A stretch of 64,000 bases of DNA, from positions 124,001 through 188,000 of the forward strand of contig NZ_JASKMT010000006.1 in assembly GCF_030124175.1 (NCBI RefSeq). The letters are read 5' to 3'. The position numbers were made by a program, and so were the translations under genes. The notes under the pieces are model-generated. The model did no database searches. It saw only the letters and a list, made by a program, of their open reading frames with translations, and was not told the DNA's origin. Positions 52,965-62,360 of this stretch are shown here, one piece after another. Origin of the DNA: Streptomyces sp. 549. GTDB taxonomy: Bacteria; Actinomycetota; Actinomycetes; Streptomycetales; Streptomycetaceae. The stretch's first letter is position 1. Each line of letters begins with the position of its first letter.

Positions 52965-53272
52965 CAGCGGTCCTGCTGCAGGGTCGCCCACAGTCCGTAG
53001 CCGTGCATGGCCTGCACGTCGCGTTCCATCTCCTCGCGGCTGCCGCTGGAGACGACCGCCCTGCCCTTGTGGTGGACGTCCTTCATCAATGCCTGCGCCT
53101 TGTCCTTGGGGTAGCCGAAATAGGTCTGGAAGACGTAGGTCACGTAGCTCATCAGGTTGACCGGGTCGTTGTGCACGACGGTGACCCAGGGCACGTCCGG
53201 TTCGGGCACCGCCTCGGGCGCCTGGTCGGCCTGCGGAAGCTCGGTCTCCATCGGTACGGTCACGCCTCCCAT
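52964..53272 (-). CDS. clpS: ClpS adaptor protein
   Basis: 102 aa. The ClpS core is clear: [40 protein letters not shown], and [22 protein letters not shown]. It delivers N-end-rule substrates to ClpA/ClpC with ClpP. The first 27 residues are an acidic disordered tail. Coupled to DUF2017. Confidence 0.95.
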   Translation of the reverse strand: MGGVTVPMETELPQADQAPEAVPEPDVPWVTVVHNDPVNLMSYVTYVFQTYFGYPKDKAQALMKDVHHKGRAVVSSGSREEMERDVQAMHGYGLWATLQQDR

Positions 53273-53335
53273 GCTGCCACCGCACCGGGGGCGGTGTGCA
53301 AACGGCCGCCCGTACGGGCGACATGGCGATCCGCA

Positions 53336-53364
53336 CCGGATATCGTCAGCATGACGATATCCGG
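53336..53364. promoter_or_regulatory. perfect palindrome overlapping the pncB promoter
   Basis: CCGGATATCGTCA (53336-53348), spacer GCA, TGACGATATCCGG (53352-53364). A TAGCAT at about 53368 could be the -10, so a bound protein would block transcription. An NAD-related repressor such as NrtR is a plausible owner (inference). Confidence 0.65.
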
Positions 53365-53378
53365 TGTAGCATCAGCCC

Positions 53379-54710
53379 ATGAACGCTGCCGAAGATCCGG
53401 TGTCGCCCGTCGAGGTGCCGTCCACGGCACTCTTCACCGACCAGTACGAACTGACCATGGTGCAGGCCGCGCTGCGCGCCGGGACCGCCCGGCGCAGGTC
53501 CGCCTTCGAGGTGTTCACCCGGCGGCTTCCCGAGGGGCGCCGCTACGGCGTGGTGGCCGGCACCGGCCGGGTGCTGGACGCCGTCACCAACTTCCGCTTC
53601 GACGCCGACGTGCTCGGCTACCTGCGCGAGGCCCGCGTCGTCGACGAGCCGACGCTGCGCTGGCTGGAGGACTACCGCTTCTCCGGGCGCGTCACCGGCT
53701 ACCCGGAGGGCGAGGTCTACTTCCCCGGCTCCCCCGTGCTGCGGGTCGAGGGCAGCTTCGCCGAGTGCGTGCTGCTGGAGACGGTGGTGCTGTCGGTGCT
53801 CAACCACGACTCCGCGATCGCCTCGGCCGCCTCCCGGATGGCGGTCGCCGCCGGGGACCGGCCGCTGATCGAGATGGGCGCCCGCCGCACCCACGAACTG
53901 GCGGCCGTCGCCGCGGCACGGGCCGCCTACGTGGGCGGTTTCAGCTCCACCTCCAACCTGGCGGCCGGGTTCCGCTACGGCATCCCCACGGTCGGCACCA
54001 GCGCCCACGCCTTCACCCTGCTGCACGACAGCGAGCGGGACGCCTTCACCGCGCAGGTGGACTCCATGGGCCGCGGCACGACGCTGCTGGTCGACACCTA
54101 CGACGTCACCGAGGCGGTGCGCACCGCCGTCGAGGTCGCAGGGCCGGACCTGGGCGCGGTACGCATCGACTCCGGCGACCTGCTGCTGCTGGCCCACCGG
54201 GTGCGGCAGCAGCTGGACGACCTGGGCGCGCACCGGACCCGGATCATCGTCACCAGCGACCTGGACGAGTACGCGATCGCCTCCCTGGCCGCCTCCCCGG
54301 TCGACGCCTACGGGGTGGGGACGCAGCTGGTCACCGGAAGCGGCCACCCGACCGCGGCCATGGTCTACAAGCTGGTGGCCCGTGCGGAGTCCGACGACCC
54401 GGCGGCGCCGCTGGTGCCGGTCGCGAAGAAGTCGATGGGCGGCAAGCTGTCCGTGGGCGGCGTCAAGTGGGCCGCCCGGAGCCGCGACACCGCGGGAGTC
54501 GCGGAGGCGGAGGTGCTGGGCACCGGCCCGGTCCCGCCGGAGCTGGCCGGGCGGGAGCTCCAGGTGGAGCTGGTCAGGGACGGCGAGGTGGTGGCCCGTG
54601 AACCCCTGGACGACGCCCGCGACCGGCACCGCGCCGCCCGGGCCGGACTGCCGATGTCCGCCGCACAGCTCTCCCGCGGGGAGCCGGTGCTCCCCACCGA
54701 GTACCGGTGA
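53379..54710 (+). CDS. pncB: nicotinate phosphoribosyltransferase
   Basis: 443 aa; converts nicotinate and PRPP to NaMN in NAD salvage. Motifs: FTDQYELTMVQAAL (substrate entry), SAFEVFTRRLPEGRRYGVVAG, GARRTHELAAVAAARAAYVGGFSSTSNLAAG, GTSAHAFTLLHDSERDAF and RIDSGDLLLLAH. pncA, which supplies nicotinate, lies downstream. Confidence 0.95.
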   Translation: MNAAEDPVSPVEVPSTALFTDQYELTMVQAALRAGTARRRSAFEVFTRRLPEGRRYGVVAGTGRVLDAVTNFRFDADVLGYLREARVVDEPTLRWLEDYRFSGRVTGYPEGEVYFPGSPVLRVEGSFAECVLLETVVLSVLNHDSAIASAASRMAVAAGDRPLIEMGARRTHELAAVAAARAAYVGGFSSTSNLAAGFRYGIPTVGTSAHAFTLLHDSERDAFTAQVDSMGRGTTLLVDTYDVTEAVRTAVEVAGPDLGAVRIDSGDLLLLAHRVRQQLDDLGAHRTRIIVTSDLDEYAIASLAASPVDAYGVGTQLVTGSGHPTAAMVYKLVARAESDDPAAPLVPVAKKSMGGKLSVGGVKWAARSRDTAGVAEAEVLGTGPVPPELAGRELQVELVRDGEVVAREPLDDARDRHRAARAGLPMSAAQLSRGEPVLPTEYR

Positions 54711-54927
54711 GAACCCCTCAGCGGCCCCCCGGGGGGCGCGGCACCCGTCCCGCGCCCCCCGGGGCGTGCGACCCCGCGGCAGACCCTCACGCGCCCGGCA
54801 GGCGGTCGGCAGCGCGCAGGCCGCGGCCTGCGCCCTCCCGCATCGGCCGCGGAGTGTCTACTCTCGGACACGCTGACCGAAGTTCGCCGCGCCGTCTCCC
54901 CACTCCGCTCCGCAGAGGATGTGCAGC

Positions 54928-55512
54928 ATGCACCGCGCACTGATCGTCGTCGACGTGCAGAACGACTTCTGCGAGGGCGGCAGCCTCGCCGTGACCGGGG
55001 GCGCGGACGTGGCTGCCGCCGTGACCGACCTCGTCGGCGACGCCGCAGCCGGGTACCGGCACGTGGTCGCCACCCGCGACCACCACGTCTCCCCCGGCGA
55101 CCACTTCTCCGACCACCCCGACTTCGTGCACTCCTGGCCGCCGCACTGCGTCGCCGGGACGGAGGGCGCCGGGTTCCACCCGAACTTCGCCCCAGCGGTC
55201 GCCTCGGGCGCGCTGGACGCCGTCTTCGACAAGGGCGCGCACGCGGCGGCCTACAGCGGCTTCGAGGGCGCCGACGAGAACGGCGTGTCACTGGCCGACT
55301 GGCTGCGCGAGCGGGACGTCACCGAGGTCGACGTCGTCGGTATCGCCACCGACCACTGCGTGCGGGCCACCGCCCTGGACGCCGTCCGGGAGGGCTTCCG
55401 CACGCAGGTGCTGCTGGAACTCACCGCCGGGGTGTCGCCTGCCACCACCGAGGCGGCCCTGGCCGCCATGCGCGACGCCGGTGTGCAGCTGCACGGCAAG
55501 CCCGTGGTGTAG
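54928..55512 (+). CDS. pncA: nicotinamidase / isochorismatase family
   Basis: 194 aa from ATG 54928 with AGAGGA upstream. Catalytic triad: Asp in VVDVQNDF, Lys in VFDKGAH and Cys in ATDHCVRATALDA; metal site DHHVSPGDHFSDHPDF. It deamidates nicotinamide to nicotinate for PncB. It carries its own gap of 217 bases, so it may have its own promoter. Confidence 0.94.
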   Translation: MHRALIVVDVQNDFCEGGSLAVTGGADVAAAVTDLVGDAAAGYRHVVATRDHHVSPGDHFSDHPDFVHSWPPHCVAGTEGAGFHPNFAPAVASGALDAVFDKGAHAAAYSGFEGADENGVSLADWLRERDVTEVDVVGIATDHCVRATALDAVREGFRTQVLLELTAGVSPATTEAALAAMRDAGVQLHGKPVV

Positions 55513-55650
55513 CCCGGGGTCCGCCACGGGCAACGGGCTGCGGGCCTGCGCGGTGGGCCGGGCCGGGAGCTTCCAGCCGGCGCGCGGCCGGACAGGGGTC
55601 GAACAGGGGCGGCCGGACTGGGGTGATCCCGGGGCGGGTCAGGGGGCGGG

Positions 55651-55959
55651 TCAGCCGGCGGTGCGCAGCAGGGCGCCTATGGGGTGCCAGAACTCGGTGT
55701 CGTCGGCCGGTGCGGGCCGCCAGACCAGGCCCTCGGGGTGGTGCAGGACGGCGGTGACCTCGTCGGGCGTCGGCGGTTCGGTGTTGCCGCGCAGGTAGAC
55801 GGCTCGCAGCCCCAGGTTGCGCAGCCGGGTCAGGGCGCGCTGCCGGTTGCGGGCCCGGACCAGCACACGCACCCGCGGGCCGCCGCCGTCCGGTCTGGGC
55901 AGCGAGAGCGCCACGATGACCTGGCCGTCCGGCTGCCGTGCGTAACCGCTTCCTGACAT
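55651..55959 (-). CDS. conserved hypothetical protein
   Basis: 102 aa from ATG 55959. Gly/Pro start, then QVIVALSLPRPDGGGPRVRVLVRARNRQRALTRLRNLGLRAVYLRGNT and DDTEFWHPIGALLR, one alpha/beta domain. Seen in Streptomyces as a small conserved protein; function unknown. Convergent with pncA. Confidence 0.72.
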   Translation of the reverse strand: MSGSGYARQPDGQVIVALSLPRPDGGGPRVRVLVRARNRQRALTRLRNLGLRAVYLRGNTEPPTPDEVTAVLHHPEGLVWRPAPADDTEFWHPIGALLRTAG

Positions 55960-56102
55960 GGGTGTGTCCCCCGATCGCTCGTGTGGTGCGTGGTCTTCGC
56001 ACACGCATCAAACCGCGATCGGCCGCCGCCCGCCAGGGGCGACGGCCGATCACGTGCCGTATCCGGGGTGTCACCCCGCGCGACGCGGAGCGCCGCGGAG
56101 GG

Positions 56103-58514
56103 TCAGCGCAGCTTCGACGGGCTCACCAGAACGGTGATCTTCTTCCCGTTGAGCGGCTGCGAGACGATGCTGATCCGCGTGTTGGTGTTGGGCACCTTCA
56201 CACCGGCCGTCGGGTTGGAGTCGTACCAGTAGGTACCGGTCCGGTCGTCGAAGAAGGGCTTGCCCGCCTTCGCCTTGATCTTCGTCGGCTTGCCGTCCTT
56301 GTGCAGCGTGACGCCCTTGGTCGGGTACCAGCTGAACGGCGAGTCGTACGCCTGGATGCGGTTGCGCATCGTGGCGCCGTCGGACCACTTCTCCGGCTTG
56401 GCGTGCGCGTCGATCGGCAGGATCATGCCCTCACCCGGGTGCACACCGACGTTGTTGTCCGTCTGCGAGGTGTCCCACAGCCAGATCAGCAGGCCGGTCT
56501 GGTACGGGAAGTGCTCGACCCAGTTCGGCCGCGTGGAGGCGAAACCGAAGTTGTACGGGCCGGTCTTGAGGGTCGTGTCGTAGGACACGTACTGCCGGTT
56601 CTCGGCGAGGTAGTACTGCGGGTAGGTCTTGGTGAAGGACTCACCGATGCGCTCGAACCCGCTCGCCGTCCAGCCTGCGTCGCCGTCCTCGGCGCCGTCC
56701 TCCAGCATGGGCTTGCCGTCGGCGGTCAGGACGATCTCGTCGGCTGCGAAGCCGCGTTCGGCGACACCGCCGTCCGTGCGGTAGTGGAAGCGCAGGTCGA
56801 TCTTCTGGCCCGCGTAGGCGTCCAGCGAGTACGACAGGTCGACGTAGCCGCCCGAAGCGCCGTCCAGCGCGGGGGCGTTGCTGGCGTCCCGGCCGATGGG
56901 CTCGCCGTCGGCGGTGCCGTCCAGGGCCTTCCAGGTGGTGCCGCCGTCGGTGGAGACCTGCGTGTAGAGGTAGTCGTAGCCCTCCTCGATCTCCCACCAG
57001 CCCTTGAGGTCGAGCGACGCGGAGGTCTTCCCCGTCAGGTCGACCGAGCGGGTCAGGGAGTTGCGCAGGTTGTCGCCCATGCCGCTCCACCACTGCTTGG
57101 AACCGGCGGCGGGCTTGACGATGGTGGTGCTGAGCTCCTTCTCGGGCAGCTCGACGAGCAGGGCCTGCGGGTCCTTGCGCTTGCCCTTCTTCGCCGGTTC
57201 CGCCGCGGCGCTCAGGGTGTGCTTGGACAGCGTCGCGGCCTTCGCCGTGTCGTAGTCCAGCCAGCCCAGCATCAGCTTGTCCCAGGCGGTCATCTCACCG
57301 GCCGAGTCACCGATGGCGTCCTTGCCCTTGCCCAGCCACGAACCGGAGGACATCAGCGACCAGTAGGCGACCGACGACTCGCCGGTGCCGGTGGTGTCGT
57401 AGAGGTCGGGCAGGCCCAGGTCGTGGGCGTACTCGTGGGCGAAGACGCCCAGGCCGCCGTTCTCGGGCTGCACGGTGTAGTCGCCGACCCAGATGCCGGT
57501 GTCACCGATCTCGGTGCCGCCGGCCCGGTTGAAGTCCGGTCCGGTGCGGCCGAAGTCGGTGCCGTAGGCGTACCAGCGGTGCGCCCAGATGGCGTCGTCG
57601 CCCTGCGCGCCGCCGCCGGCCGAGGCGTCCTCACCGGCGTGCACGAACTGGAAGTGGTCGAGGTAGCCGTCGGGCTCGTTGAAGTCGCCGTCACCGTCGT
57701 GGTCGTAACGGTCCCAGACGTCGTACTCGGCAAGCGTCTCCTTGATCTCCTTGGTGGTCTTGCCGGCCGCCTTCTGGTCCTCGACCCACTGGTTGACGCC
57801 GTCGCGCACGGCGTCCCAGACGGTGTTGCAGACGTTGGAACCGCAGGCGGTGTTGCCGTAGCGCGCCTCGTTCCACTTGACCTTGACCCAGTCGGAGACG
57901 GTGCCGTCGACGGTGTACTTCCCCGAGGACTGCTTCTCGTAGTAGGTCTTCAGGGAGTCCTCGCCGGCACCGAAGTAGACGTCGGTGAAGTGGTCCCGGT
58001 CGAAGTCCTCCTTCCACAGCGTGGTGTTGTCCTTGCTGCGGTCGGGCTTGGCGATCTCGTTGTGCAGCGGGCCCCGGTCCCCGCCGAAGCGGGGGTCGAT
58101 CTCGTCGCCGAACTCGATCAGGATGGTGAAGATCTTGTCGGTCTTCACCGTCTCCATCTCGACGAACTTGTCCTTGCCGAGCTGCATGACCTTCGACCCG
58201 TTGCGGGTCGTGGGCTTCTTGCCGGACGCCAACTGCTGCAGCGCCGCCTGCTTCTGCGCGTTCTGCTGATGGGTGAGCGGGCCCGGAAGGTTGTGGTCCG
58301 AGTGGTCGTGGCCGGCGTGGTCGTCGCCGTGGTCGTCGCCGTGGTCGTGGTCGTGCTTCGCCGCGGGCTCTTCGGCCTGCGGGTGCACGGGGCGGTTCTC
58401 GGCCTCCTGCGCCTGCGCCGCGGTGGCGGGCAGCAGCGCGGCTGCTCCCATCGCGGCGACGGCGGTGGCCAGAGCCGCGGTACGCGATCTTATGGATCTC
58501 CGTGGTGTGGTCAC
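56103..58514 (-). CDS. secreted M6-family metalloprotease (immune inhibitor A-like)
   Basis: 803 aa from GTG 58514 with GGGAGGA upstream. Signal peptide (about 1-36), then a His/Asp-rich stretch (KHDHDHGDDHGDDHAGHDHSD) and the prodomain. The M6 catalytic domain has HEYAH at 360-364 in VFAHEYAHDLGLPDLYD, and calcium-like DHDGDGDFNEPDGY before it. The C-terminal half holds lectin/MAM-like beta domains. Extracellular, probably degrades proteins and may target peptides of competitors. A 534-bp non-coding region lies upstream. Confidence 0.92.
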   Translation of the reverse strand: MTTPRRSIRSRTAALATAVAAMGAAALLPATAAQAQEAENRPVHPQAEEPAAKHDHDHGDDHGDDHAGHDHSDHNLPGPLTHQQNAQKQAALQQLASGKKPTTRNGSKVMQLGKDKFVEMETVKTDKIFTILIEFGDEIDPRFGGDRGPLHNEIAKPDRSKDNTTLWKEDFDRDHFTDVYFGAGEDSLKTYYEKQSSGKYTVDGTVSDWVKVKWNEARYGNTACGSNVCNTVWDAVRDGVNQWVEDQKAAGKTTKEIKETLAEYDVWDRYDHDGDGDFNEPDGYLDHFQFVHAGEDASAGGGAQGDDAIWAHRWYAYGTDFGRTGPDFNRAGGTEIGDTGIWVGDYTVQPENGGLGVFAHEYAHDLGLPDLYDTTGTGESSVAYWSLMSSGSWLGKGKDAIGDSAGEMTAWDKLMLGWLDYDTAKAATLSKHTLSAAAEPAKKGKRKDPQALLVELPEKELSTTIVKPAAGSKQWWSGMGDNLRNSLTRSVDLTGKTSASLDLKGWWEIEEGYDYLYTQVSTDGGTTWKALDGTADGEPIGRDASNAPALDGASGGYVDLSYSLDAYAGQKIDLRFHYRTDGGVAERGFAADEIVLTADGKPMLEDGAEDGDAGWTASGFERIGESFTKTYPQYYLAENRQYVSYDTTLKTGPYNFGFASTRPNWVEHFPYQTGLLIWLWDTSQTDNNVGVHPGEGMILPIDAHAKPEKWSDGATMRNRIQAYDSPFSWYPTKGVTLHKDGKPTKIKAKAGKPFFDDRTGTYWYDSNPTAGVKVPNTNTRISIVSQPLNGKKITVLVSPSKLR

Positions 58515-59048
58515 GGGTGCAACGTCCTCCCCTGCAAGTACGGTGACTTGACGGACGCATTCGACCCGAGTGACGCAGGAAAAGACAGTCCTTGTTTTAG
58601 ACACGTCAATCAAGTAGGTTGCGCGCCCGAAAGGTTGGCGTGATAGCGCACTCTCGGCATGACCCGCTGCGGCACGCCGGAACGCCGACCGACCGCGTCA
58701 CTCCCCCGCCCCCACCCCCCACCACCACCCCCCGCTTCCCACCGGACACGCAGGTCATCGCCCTGCCACCGCGCCCCCGACCGGCCGTCCACCCGCCTCC
58801 GCGCCCAACTCGGCGCGCATACAAGCGCGTTGTGGCCATGGCCCGCTGCGGCGCGGCGGGCGGAGCGGCGCGCGGACGCCATGCGCCGGTGGCATGTGAC
58901 GCGTGCGCCCCTCGTGCTGCGGCGCCGTGGGTCAGGTCACGCTTACTGAGCGTTCCTCTCGGGCATCTCGCAACGTAGGGTCGTTCGGCGGCAAGCGACG
59001 TGACCGAACGACCCTACGTATCTGACCCCCCTGAGGACGGATCCCGCC
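58515..59048. other. 534-bp region between M6 protease and a small membrane protein gene
   Basis: No gene supported. An exact inverted repeat of 16 bases (58973-58988 and 59004-59019, ACGTAGGGTCGTTCGG) with a 15-nt loop lies 30 bases before the ATG at 59049. It could be an operator or attenuator. The rest is GC-rich. Confidence 0.55.
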
Positions 59049-59351
59049 ATGCCGCGTCCGACTCTCGCACAGCTCGTCTACGGCTCAGCGACCGTCACGC
59101 TCACGACGCTCCTGCTGCTGCTCCTGACACAGGCCCAGTCCGGCACGACAACCGTGCTGATCGCCAGCGGCGCACTGGTGGCCGGGCTGCTGGTGTCCCT
59201 GCTCGCCCCCGCCGGGCGGCGCACGGCAGCCCCGACGGGACTGCCGGTCGCCGGTTCGGTGCCGCCGATCCCCGAACAGCGATCGGCGCCGCCCGCCTCC
59301 GGCGCCCCGGCCGTCGGCGCACGGGTGCCCCAGCCGTCGTTCCGCAGGTGA
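59049..59351 (+). CDS. small membrane protein
   Basis: 100 aa from ATG 59049 with GAGGACGG upstream. Two spans (LVYGSATVTLTTLLLLLL; TVLIASGALVAGLLVSLLA) then a Pro/Ala-rich tail. No family recognised. Its promoter region holds the 16-bp inverted repeat. Confidence 0.68.
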   Translation: MPRPTLAQLVYGSATVTLTTLLLLLLTQAQSGTTTVLIASGALVAGLLVSLLAPAGRRTAAPTGLPVAGSVPPIPEQRSAPPASGAPAVGARVPQPSFRR

Positions 59352-59510
59352 CCTTGGCGCGGGGCCGACCGTGACCGGCCCCGCGTCCGCCCGCCGGGCG
59401 TCGGGCCGCTCGGCGGCACACCCCTGCCCTCACGCTGCCGCTGCCCGACGGCGGCTTCCGTCGGACAGCGGCTCTCCGTCAGGCAGCAGGCGCCCAGGCC
59501 GGGGCCTCCG

Positions 59511-60242
59511 TCAGGCGGTGACGACGACCGTCTTGCCCACCTTGTCGTGCACGCACTGCTGGTACGGCTTGTCCCAGGTGCAGAAGAGCACGTTGACCAG
59601 CCAGAAGATCGTGCCCAGGCAGGGCACCAGGGCGGGCAGCGAGTAGACGGCCGCGCGCACCCAGCCCGGATTGCCCGCGGGAAGCGCGCCGTTCTCCACC
59701 ATCGCCACGCGCACCTTCAGCAGCATCTTGCCGAGCGTCTGGCCGCGGGTGGTCAGCATGAAGCCCTCGTAGAGGAAGTACACCAGCGCGTACAGCAGGG
59801 TCTGCACATATCCGCCGCCGAAGTCGACCCCGGCACCGTCCTGCGTGGTGAACTCCCAGCTGCCCGTGAACGGCGCAGTGATGAGCATCAGCGGGACTCC
59901 GACGATGATGCCGTCCACGATGCGCGCGAGCAGTCGTCGGCCCCGGGAGGCGAGCGGCGGCATGCCCGCAACCGGGTCCGTCGCTCCGTGGGCGCCGCCG
60001 TACGGATTCTGCCCGTAGCCGTAGGGCGGGGGCGGTGCCGAGCCGTAGGGGCCCTGGCCGTAGCCTCCGCCTCCCGCCGGGGGCGGCTGGCTTCCGTACG
60101 GGTCGCCGCCGGGCGGCGGGCTGGCGTAGGGGTCCGAGCCGGACGGGTCCCCGCCGGGGGTGTCCGGCGGGGGCGGCTTGCGGAACGGGTCGTGCTCCGG
60201 CGGCTCGCCACCGGCACCGGGCTGCGGCTGGTCAGTACTCAT
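59511..60242 (-). CDS. RDD family membrane protein (Gly/Pro/Tyr-rich N-terminus)
   Basis: 243 aa from ATG 60242. Residues 1-95 are low-complexity PPG, GGDPYGS and GYGQ repeats, a common Streptomyces tail that could phase-separate or bind. The RDD domain follows: ASRGRRLLARIVDGIIVGVPL, FLYEGFMLTTRGQTLGKMLLKVRV, and three spans. RDD proteins may be ion exchangers. A second RDD gene lies upstream in the same direction. Confidence 0.88.
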   Translation of the reverse strand: MSTDQPQPGAGGEPPEHDPFRKPPPPDTPGGDPSGSDPYASPPPGGDPYGSQPPPAGGGGYGQGPYGSAPPPPYGYGQNPYGGAHGATDPVAGMPPLASRGRRLLARIVDGIIVGVPLMLITAPFTGSWEFTTQDGAGVDFGGGYVQTLLYALVYFLYEGFMLTTRGQTLGKMLLKVRVAMVENGALPAGNPGWVRAAVYSLPALVPCLGTIFWLVNVLFCTWDKPYQQCVHDKVGKTVVVTA

Positions 60243-60375
60243 GGCCCGAGTGGAACGCGCCGCGGCCCGCCCCGCATCCGGCGGCAGCCGTTCGGGGGAC
60301 CGCCGAACGGCTGGCCCGGCAGTCCGGGCGGGCGCGTCGGACGCGGTGAACAGGCCTGGCCGGTACGGGCCGCGC

Positions 60376-62034
60376 TCAGCCGTCCGTTCCGGCGCGGGCC
60401 ACGAAGGTGCGGGCGGCCTTGTCGTGCCAGCACTGGCGCCAGGGCCTGTCGAAGAGGCACCAGGCCATGTTGACGACACCGACCACAAGCACCGCGAGGG
60501 TCGCGTGCAGCAGCCACCGCAGCAGGGCGGCGCCGAACCCGGGCGGGGTCTGCGCCTCCAGGTCGAGCACCCGCACGCCGCACAGCTTCTTCCCGAGGCT
60601 GCAACCCCAACGGGCGGTGGGCAGCGCCTCGTAGAGCACTCCGGCGATCAGCAGCGTGCCGAGCACCATGGCCAGGAACCCCGCGGTGGTGGCGTCCAGC
60701 AGCCAGATCTCCCGGGTCACGCCCGCCTGTTCCGCCGCGTCCACCTTCGCCTGGATGTGGTCGGTGGCGCGCGGCAGCAGCGGTGCCGCGACCGCGGCGG
60801 CGGCAGCGGCGGGCACCAGCGAGTCGATGAGCCGGGCCACGAGCCGGCGGCCCAGCCCTGCGGGGCGGGCCTGCGCGGTGAGGGAACGCAGGAACGGGTC
60901 GTCGACCGGCGGCTTCCAGGGCGTCACCGGACCATCGGCGGCAGGTGCCTCCCCGCCGGGTCCGGAGCGGCCGGTGCGAGCGGTGCGAGCGGTGCGAGCG
61001 GTGCGACCGGACCGGCCGGGGGCGCCGCCACGCCCGCCCTGCGCGGGGGCCTGGTCGGCGAGTTCACGTACCTGCTGGGCCCAGCCGGTCGGAGCGGGCT
61101 GCGGCTCGGCCCCGGCGCGTTCCGGGCCGGGCGCGGGCTCGGGGCGGGCAGCCGGAGCGGCGGACGCGGTGGCAGCCGGGCCGCCGGGGGCGGGTGCGGA
61201 GGAGGTCGGGCCGGTGGGGGCCGCCGGAGTGGGCCGGGGCGACGGCACGGACCCGGCGGCGTCCGCCTGGGACGTCTGGGCCGCCGGGGCCGCCGGGGCC
61301 GCCGGAGATGGAGACGCCGGGCGGTCGGCGTCCCGGCGCATCCGGGTGGTGCGCTCCCGCGCGCCCGCCGCGCCGCCCGACGCGGCCCCGGCGGGGCGGT
61401 CGGCGCCCTCGGTACCGCCTGCACCGCCGTCACCGGAGCTGCCGCTGCTGCCGGCCGGAAGGGCCGCCGGGCCGGCCGGACGCGCGGCGGCCCGCGGCTC
61501 GGCGGCCCGCGACCCGGGGGTGCTGGACGCGGGCCGGGGTGCGGGCGGGCTGGTCCAACCGCCGCGCGGGTCGGCGGACTCGCCGCGCGGCTCGGGCGCC
61601 GCGGAACCCCAGGAGACGCGGCGGTCGCTGACCCCGCCGAAGCCGCCCTGCCGGTCGGCGTCCGCCCGCCAGGCGGAGGCGGGCTCGGGGCGGTCGGCGG
61701 GCGGGTCCGCGGCAGCCGGCTCACCGGCCGCCCGCGAGGCACGGTCGGCACCGCCGGACGGGCTCGGCGCCGGCGGCGCGGGGCTCATGTCGGGCGAGGC
61801 GGCCTGCGGTTCCTCGTCGAAGAAGACCGGCCCGGTCTCCTCCCGCGGCGGGGTGCGCAGGGTGACGCCGGGAGGCGGCTGCGGCAGCGGCTCCCCACTG
61901 CGGGGCTCGGGACGGCTGGTTCCGGGGACCCAGGCTGCGCCGTCCCAGAAGCGGATGTAACCGGGAATGGACGGGTCCGGGTAGTACCCGGCCGGTGTGG
62001 TGCCGTTGGCGGATCCTGAAGGAGGCGCGCTCAT
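60376..62034 (-). CDS. RDD family membrane protein with N-terminal DUF2510 and long disordered linker
   Basis: 552 aa from ATG 62034 with GAAGGAGG upstream. Residues 13-38 (AGYYPDPSIPGYIRFWDGAAWVPG) are a DUF2510 WW-like motif. About 300 residues of Pro/Ala/Gly-rich linker follow, with a tandem TAR repeat (RTARTARTART) coded by 9-bp direct repeats at 60972-61007. The C-terminal RDD domain (LGRRLVARLIDSLVPAAAAA, WGCSLGKKLCGVRVLDL) holds four spans. Related to the RDD protein next to it. Confidence 0.86.
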   Translation of the reverse strand: MSAPPSGSANGTTPAGYYPDPSIPGYIRFWDGAAWVPGTSRPEPRSGEPLPQPPPGVTLRTPPREETGPVFFDEEPQAASPDMSPAPPAPSPSGGADRASRAAGEPAAADPPADRPEPASAWRADADRQGGFGGVSDRRVSWGSAAPEPRGESADPRGGWTSPPAPRPASSTPGSRAAEPRAAARPAGPAALPAGSSGSSGDGGAGGTEGADRPAGAASGGAAGARERTTRMRRDADRPASPSPAAPAAPAAQTSQADAAGSVPSPRPTPAAPTGPTSSAPAPGGPAATASAAPAARPEPAPGPERAGAEPQPAPTGWAQQVRELADQAPAQGGRGGAPGRSGRTARTARTARTGRSGPGGEAPAADGPVTPWKPPVDDPFLRSLTAQARPAGLGRRLVARLIDSLVPAAAAAAVAAPLLPRATDHIQAKVDAAEQAGVTREIWLLDATTAGFLAMVLGTLLIAGVLYEALPTARWGCSLGKKLCGVRVLDLEAQTPPGFGAALLRWLLHATLAVLVVGVVNMAWCLFDRPWRQCWHDKAARTFVARAGTDG

Positions 62035-62360
62035 CTGTCCGGTCCCGTATCTGGTCGGTCGAGGTGCTGTCGGGTCGCTCTTCGCGGGCTGCCGCCTCGA
62101 AGGGCTGGGACCACATCTACCAGAGTCGGGGCACCGCCCGTGGCCGTCCGGCGAGGTGCCCCCACGTTCCGGCGAACCCGTGCCCGCTGGCGTGACCGCG
62201 CCCCTCGCCGGACGGACGGACTCCCGTGGAGGCCGCCGGAATCTCCGCGGAAGAAATGTCGCGAAGTCGCGTAAGGATCCGCGGCCGGCGCGCTCTCTGT
62301 CCGTGCAGGGCCGTGAAGACCACGGACCGAGAGCGCAGACGGACAAGAAAGGGGCCGGTC

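Noticed and set aside
55938..58643. 901-codon plus-strand frame opposite the M6 protease
   Set aside because: Val/Leu/Arg-rich shadow; the HEYAH protease on the other strand is certain.
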